Source of the DNA: an uncultured Bacteroidales bacterium
GTDB lineage: Bacteria; Bacteroidota; Bacteroidia; Bacteroidales; P3
Direction: 5' to 3'
Length of the DNA stretch: 7,681 nt
Assembly: GCA_947174375.1 (NCBI GenBank)
Contig: CAMWIS010000078.1
Coordinates: 1 to 7,681 of the forward strand
A program made the translations under genes and the position numbers. Below are positions 5,780-7,681 of this stretch, piece by piece. Each line of letters opens with the position of its first letter. The stretch's first letter is position 1. Under the pieces are notes generated by a model. It was not told where the DNA came from, did not search any database, and worked only from the letters and a program-made list of their open reading frames with translations.

Positions 5780-6334
5780 ATGGCTAAGAAATGGATTTGC
5801 TCGGTTTGCGGCTACGTACACGAAGGCCCGAACCCGCCCGCCAACTGCCCGCAGTGCAAGGTGCCGGCTGAAAAATTCAACGAACTCGTGGAAGAGGAAA
5901 ACGCGTTGACGTTCGTGACCGAACACGTGGTCGGCATTGCGAAGGACTGCGATGCCGAGATGAAGAAAGACCTCAACAACCACTTTATGGGCGAAGCCAC
6001 CGAAGTGGGTATGTATCTGGCGATGAGCCGTCAGGCCGACCGTGAGGGCTATCCCGAAATCGCCGAGGCGTTCAAACGCTATGCGTTCGAAGAAGCCGAA
6101 CACTGCGCCAAGTTCGCCGAACTGCTGGGCGACATGGTTTGGGACACGAAGACCAACCTCGAAAAGCGTATGTTCGCCGAAGCCGGCGCCAACGCCGACA
6201 AGATGCGCATCGCCAAACGCGCCAAGGAACTGAACTTGGACGCCATCCACGACACGGTTCACGAAATGGCCAAAGACGAAGCCCGCCACGGCCAAGGTTT
6301 CGCCGGTCTGTACAAACGCTTCTTCAAGAAGTAA
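5780..6334 (+). CDS. rbr: Reverse-type rubrerythrin (N-terminal rubredoxin, C-terminal diiron domain)
   Basis: This 184-residue cytoplasmic protein reduces hydrogen peroxide to water in anaerobes and microaerophiles, using electrons passed through its iron centres. Residues 5-29 are a short rubredoxin-like Fe(Cys)4 site: CSVC (C7, C10) and CPQC (C23, C26). The ferritin-like four-helix domain follows from about residue 45. Its likely diiron ligands are E72/E75 (HFMGEATE), E105 and H108 (EEAEH), E128, and E162 with E167/H170 (HEMAKDEARHG). Rubredoxin first and diiron second is the reverse of classical rubrerythrin, hence reverse rubrerythrin. The frame is open upstream into topB, but the ATG at 5780 directly precedes the rubredoxin motif and follows an A-rich leader. 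The gene is alone between its promoter (5683-5713) and a strong terminator (6361-6390), and diverges from topB. Control by an oxidative-stress regulator such as OxyR or PerR is plausible but not shown. Confidence 0.95.
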   Translation: MAKKWICSVCGYVHEGPNPPANCPQCKVPAEKFNELVEEENALTFVTEHVVGIAKDCDAEMKKDLNNHFMGEATEVGMYLAMSRQADREGYPEIAEAFKRYAFEEAEHCAKFAELLGDMVWDTKTNLEKRMFAEAGANADKMRIAKRAKELNLDAIHDTVHEMAKDEARHGQGFAGLYKRFFKK

Positions 6335-6360
6335 ACGCCTGAGCGCAAGCGAAATGGAGA

Positions 6361-6390
6361 CGGCCGCCCCGCAAGGGCGGCCGTTTTTTT
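6361..6390 (+). terminator. Strong intrinsic terminator of the rubrerythrin gene
   Basis: CGGCCGCCC (6361-6369) and GGGCGGCCG (6375-6383) form a perfect 9-bp GC-rich stem around the loop CGCAA, followed by seven T residues (6384-6390). It lies 27 bases after the stop codon and insulates the rubrerythrin gene from the repeat array and ATPase gene. Confidence 0.95.
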
Positions 6391-6408
6391 AGCTCATCAG
6401 AACAAAAA

Positions 6409-6490
6409 CACCTTTCCAAAAGTGAAATATTGCATAAAATTCGCTTTTCTAAAAGTGAAATATTATATGAAATTCGCTTTTCAAAAAGTG
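6409..6490. repeat. Array of 33-bp repeats forming three evenly spaced palindromes
   Basis: Two tandem 33-bp units (6418-6450 and 6451-6483) match at 29 of 33 positions, and a third unit begins at 6484 before diverging into the promoter of the ATPase gene. At each junction an inverted repeat of the form CRCTTTT-nn-AAAAGTG appears: 6409-6424 (left arm CACCTTT, less perfect), 6442-6457 and 6475-6490. Their centres are exactly 33 bases apart. Within each unit AAAAGTGAA and TTCGCTTTT could also pair as RNA (9 bp with one G-U) across 13 bases. The block is far more A/T-rich than the flanking genes. Its place directly upstream of the ATPase gene suggests regulation, but no function is known to me. 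Confidence 0.8.
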
Positions 6491-6504
6491 TTTTATTATA
6501 TTTG
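6473..6504 (+). promoter_or_regulatory. Probable promoter of the AAA ATPase gene
   Basis: TATATTTG (6497-6504) is a good -7 element. TTCG at 6473-6476, 20 bases upstream, is a one-mismatch -33 box. The third palindrome of the repeat array (6475-6490) covers the -33 box and much of the spacer, so a protein bound there would compete with RNA polymerase. Transcription would start near 6511, about 20 bases before the ATG. Confidence 0.65.
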
Positions 6505-6530
6505 CAACCAAATACAACCATTACGCCACT

Positions 6531-7681
6531 ATGGATTATGCAGATATTCAACCGTTAGTCAATACATTCCACCGCAAACTCGCCGCAACCGATTTGCGAT
6601 TCAAACGTTATTTGTACGACCGCATCAATTGGGATGTGCGGCTGATAGGCATCAAGGGCGCACGCGGGGTTGGCAAGACAACGCTATTGTTGCAACATAT
6701 CAAAGAGACGTTCGCCCATCTCGACGAGGTGCTGTATGTGTCATTGGACAATATGTGGTTCAACAATCACAGTTTGGAAGAATTGGTGGAGTTCCTCTAT
6801 ACGCATGGGGTTGTAAATATCTATTTCGACGAAGTGCACAAGCATAAACATTGGACACAGTCGCTTAAAAACTTTTACGACAGCTATCCCGATTTGAATA
6901 TCGTTTATACGGGGTCGGCCATGCTGGCGATTGACAATTCCAAAACCGACCTGTCTCGCCGGCAGTCGCTATATACGCTCAATGGCTTGTCATTCAGGGA
7001 ATATCTCGAATACGAGGGCGTTGCGGCAATCCCTGCGGTAAAGCTGGAAGACCTGCTTGAAAATCATATCGGCTATGCCATGGATATTGCGTCGAAGATA
7101 AAGGTGCTGAAATGCTTTGACGACTACCTGACCAAAGGCTACTATCCCTATTATAAGGAGGCGGGCGATGATTACCTGATGCGTGCGGCGGAAGTTGTCC
7201 GGCTGGCCATCGACAGCGATATCCCTGCGGTGGAAGACATCACTTATACGACCGTTCAGAAGATAAAGAAACTGCTGATGGTGATTGCCGAGAATGTACC
7301 CCTCGAACCGAATATCAACAAACTCTCGGCGGAACTGGAATCGACGCGCGACCAAACGCTGAAAATGCTGTATCTGCTCGACCGTGCCGCACTGCTCTGC
7401 CTACTGACGGACAAGATTAAGGATTACAAGCATCTGACCGGCCCGAAGAAGGTATATCTGAACAATGCCAATTTGATGTACGCTTTGTCGGGCGAAATAT
7501 CGAAAGGGACGTTGCGTGAAACCTTCTTTGCCAATCAAGTGGGCGCCGTCTCCACGCTGACAATGCCCCAACAGGGCGATTTTATGGCAGACGGGAAGTA
7601 TTTGTTCGAAGTCGGCGGCAGCCGCAAGACTTTCGACCAGATAGCGGACCTTCCGAACAGCTACCTGGCACTGGATGATAT
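6531..7681 (+). CDS. AAA family ATPase (AAA_14/DUF4143 type), 3' end cut by window
   Basis: The frame is open for 383 codons from the ATG at 6531 to the window edge with no stop. Residues 38-51 hold the Walker A loop (GARGVGKT, 43-50; K49 and T50), residues 94-102 the Walker B strand (VVNIYFDEV; D100, E101), and IVYTGSA (124-130) a sensor-1-like strand. R143/R144 (LSRRQSL) may be the arginine region. This is the AAA_14 ATPase core. The C-terminal part, ending in DFMADGKYLFEVGG (350-363) and SRKTFDQIADLPNSYLALDD, matches the DUF4143 end of Bacteroidales proteins of about 400 residues, so probably only some 20 residues are missing. The biological role of this family is poorly known; the C-terminal domain is distantly related to PD-(D/E)xK nucleases. 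Codon use is visibly richer in A/T (TTG, TAT, AAT, ATA) than in neighbours, suggesting separate ancestry. It sits alone behind the repeat array. Confidence 0.85.
   Translation, partial: MDYADIQPLVNTFHRKLAATDLRFKRYLYDRINWDVRLIGIKGARGVGKTTLLLQHIKETFAHLDEVLYVSLDNMWFNNHSLEELVEFLYTHGVVNIYFDEVHKHKHWTQSLKNFYDSYPDLNIVYTGSAMLAIDNSKTDLSRRQSLYTLNGLSFREYLEYEGVAAIPAVKLEDLLENHIGYAMDIASKIKVLKCFDDYLTKGYYPYYKEAGDDYLMRAAEVVRLAIDSDIPAVEDITYTTVQKIKKLLMVIAENVPLEPNINKLSAELESTRDQTLKMLYLLDRAALLCLLTDKIKDYKHLTGPKKVYLNNANLMYALSGEISKGTLRETFFANQVGAVSTLTMPQQGDFMADGKYLFEVGGSRKTFDQIADLPNSYLALDD

Noticed and set aside
6324..6551. Minus-strand open frame of 75 codons whose middle repeats an 11-residue peptide (KRISYNISLLE / KRILCNISLLE).
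   Set aside because: The 33-bp DNA repeat is a multiple of three, so any open frame through it will look like a repeated peptide. The frame runs through the terminator and both flanking genes and has no promoter.

Overview
The window looks like chromosomal DNA from a fairly GC-rich member of the Bacteroidales. This rests on four things: promoters of the Bacteroidetes sigma-ABfr type (TTTG, about 20 bases, TAnnTTTG) sit before the genes; start codons follow A-rich leaders without a clear Shine-Dalgarno; a DUF3127 protein is present; and the BlaI-M56 pair, the TopB variant and the rubrerythrin are of Bacteroidetes type. The codon use and GC level would suit an Alistipes/Rikenellaceae-like organism, but that genus-level guess is inference only.

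Layout. At 1-409, on the minus strand, a BlaI/MecI-family repressor is followed 3 bases later by the first codons of an M56 (BlaR1-like) membrane protein that runs off the window. Their promoter (432-462) overlaps a perfect 8-1-8 palindrome that is probably the repressor's own operator. At 593-1164, on the plus strand, a single-gene unit encodes a DUF3127 (OB-fold-like) protein ending in an SSB-like DDLPF tail. It has its own promoter, a 5'-end hairpin and a terminator. At 1199-5598, on the minus strand, topB (DNA topoisomerase III), trkH (potassium channel subunit) and trkA (its NAD-binding regulatory partner) form a compact operon. topB and trkH overlap by 4 bases and trkH and trkA are 12 bases apart. 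At 5650-5738 a divergent control region drives topB leftward and a rubrerythrin gene rightward. The two -33 boxes are one base apart inside a perfect palindrome. At 5780-6390 is a reverse-type rubrerythrin (peroxide defence in anaerobes) with a strong terminator. At 6409-7681 an array of 33-bp repeats forms three evenly spaced palindromes and leads into an AAA (AAA_14/DUF4143-type) ATPase gene, which lacks only its last residues at the window edge.

Together the central genes are housekeeping: potassium uptake, DNA topology and oxidative-stress defence. The two ends are more accessory in character: an antibiotic- or stress-sensing repressor pair on the left, and on the right a lower-GC ATPase of a family that is often multi-copy in Bacteroidales. 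I see no tRNA, rRNA, CRISPR array, transposase or integrase. The strongest unexplained signal is the palindromic repeat array before the ATPase gene. Second are the matching small hairpins at the predicted mRNA 5' ends of the DUF3127 and rubrerythrin genes.
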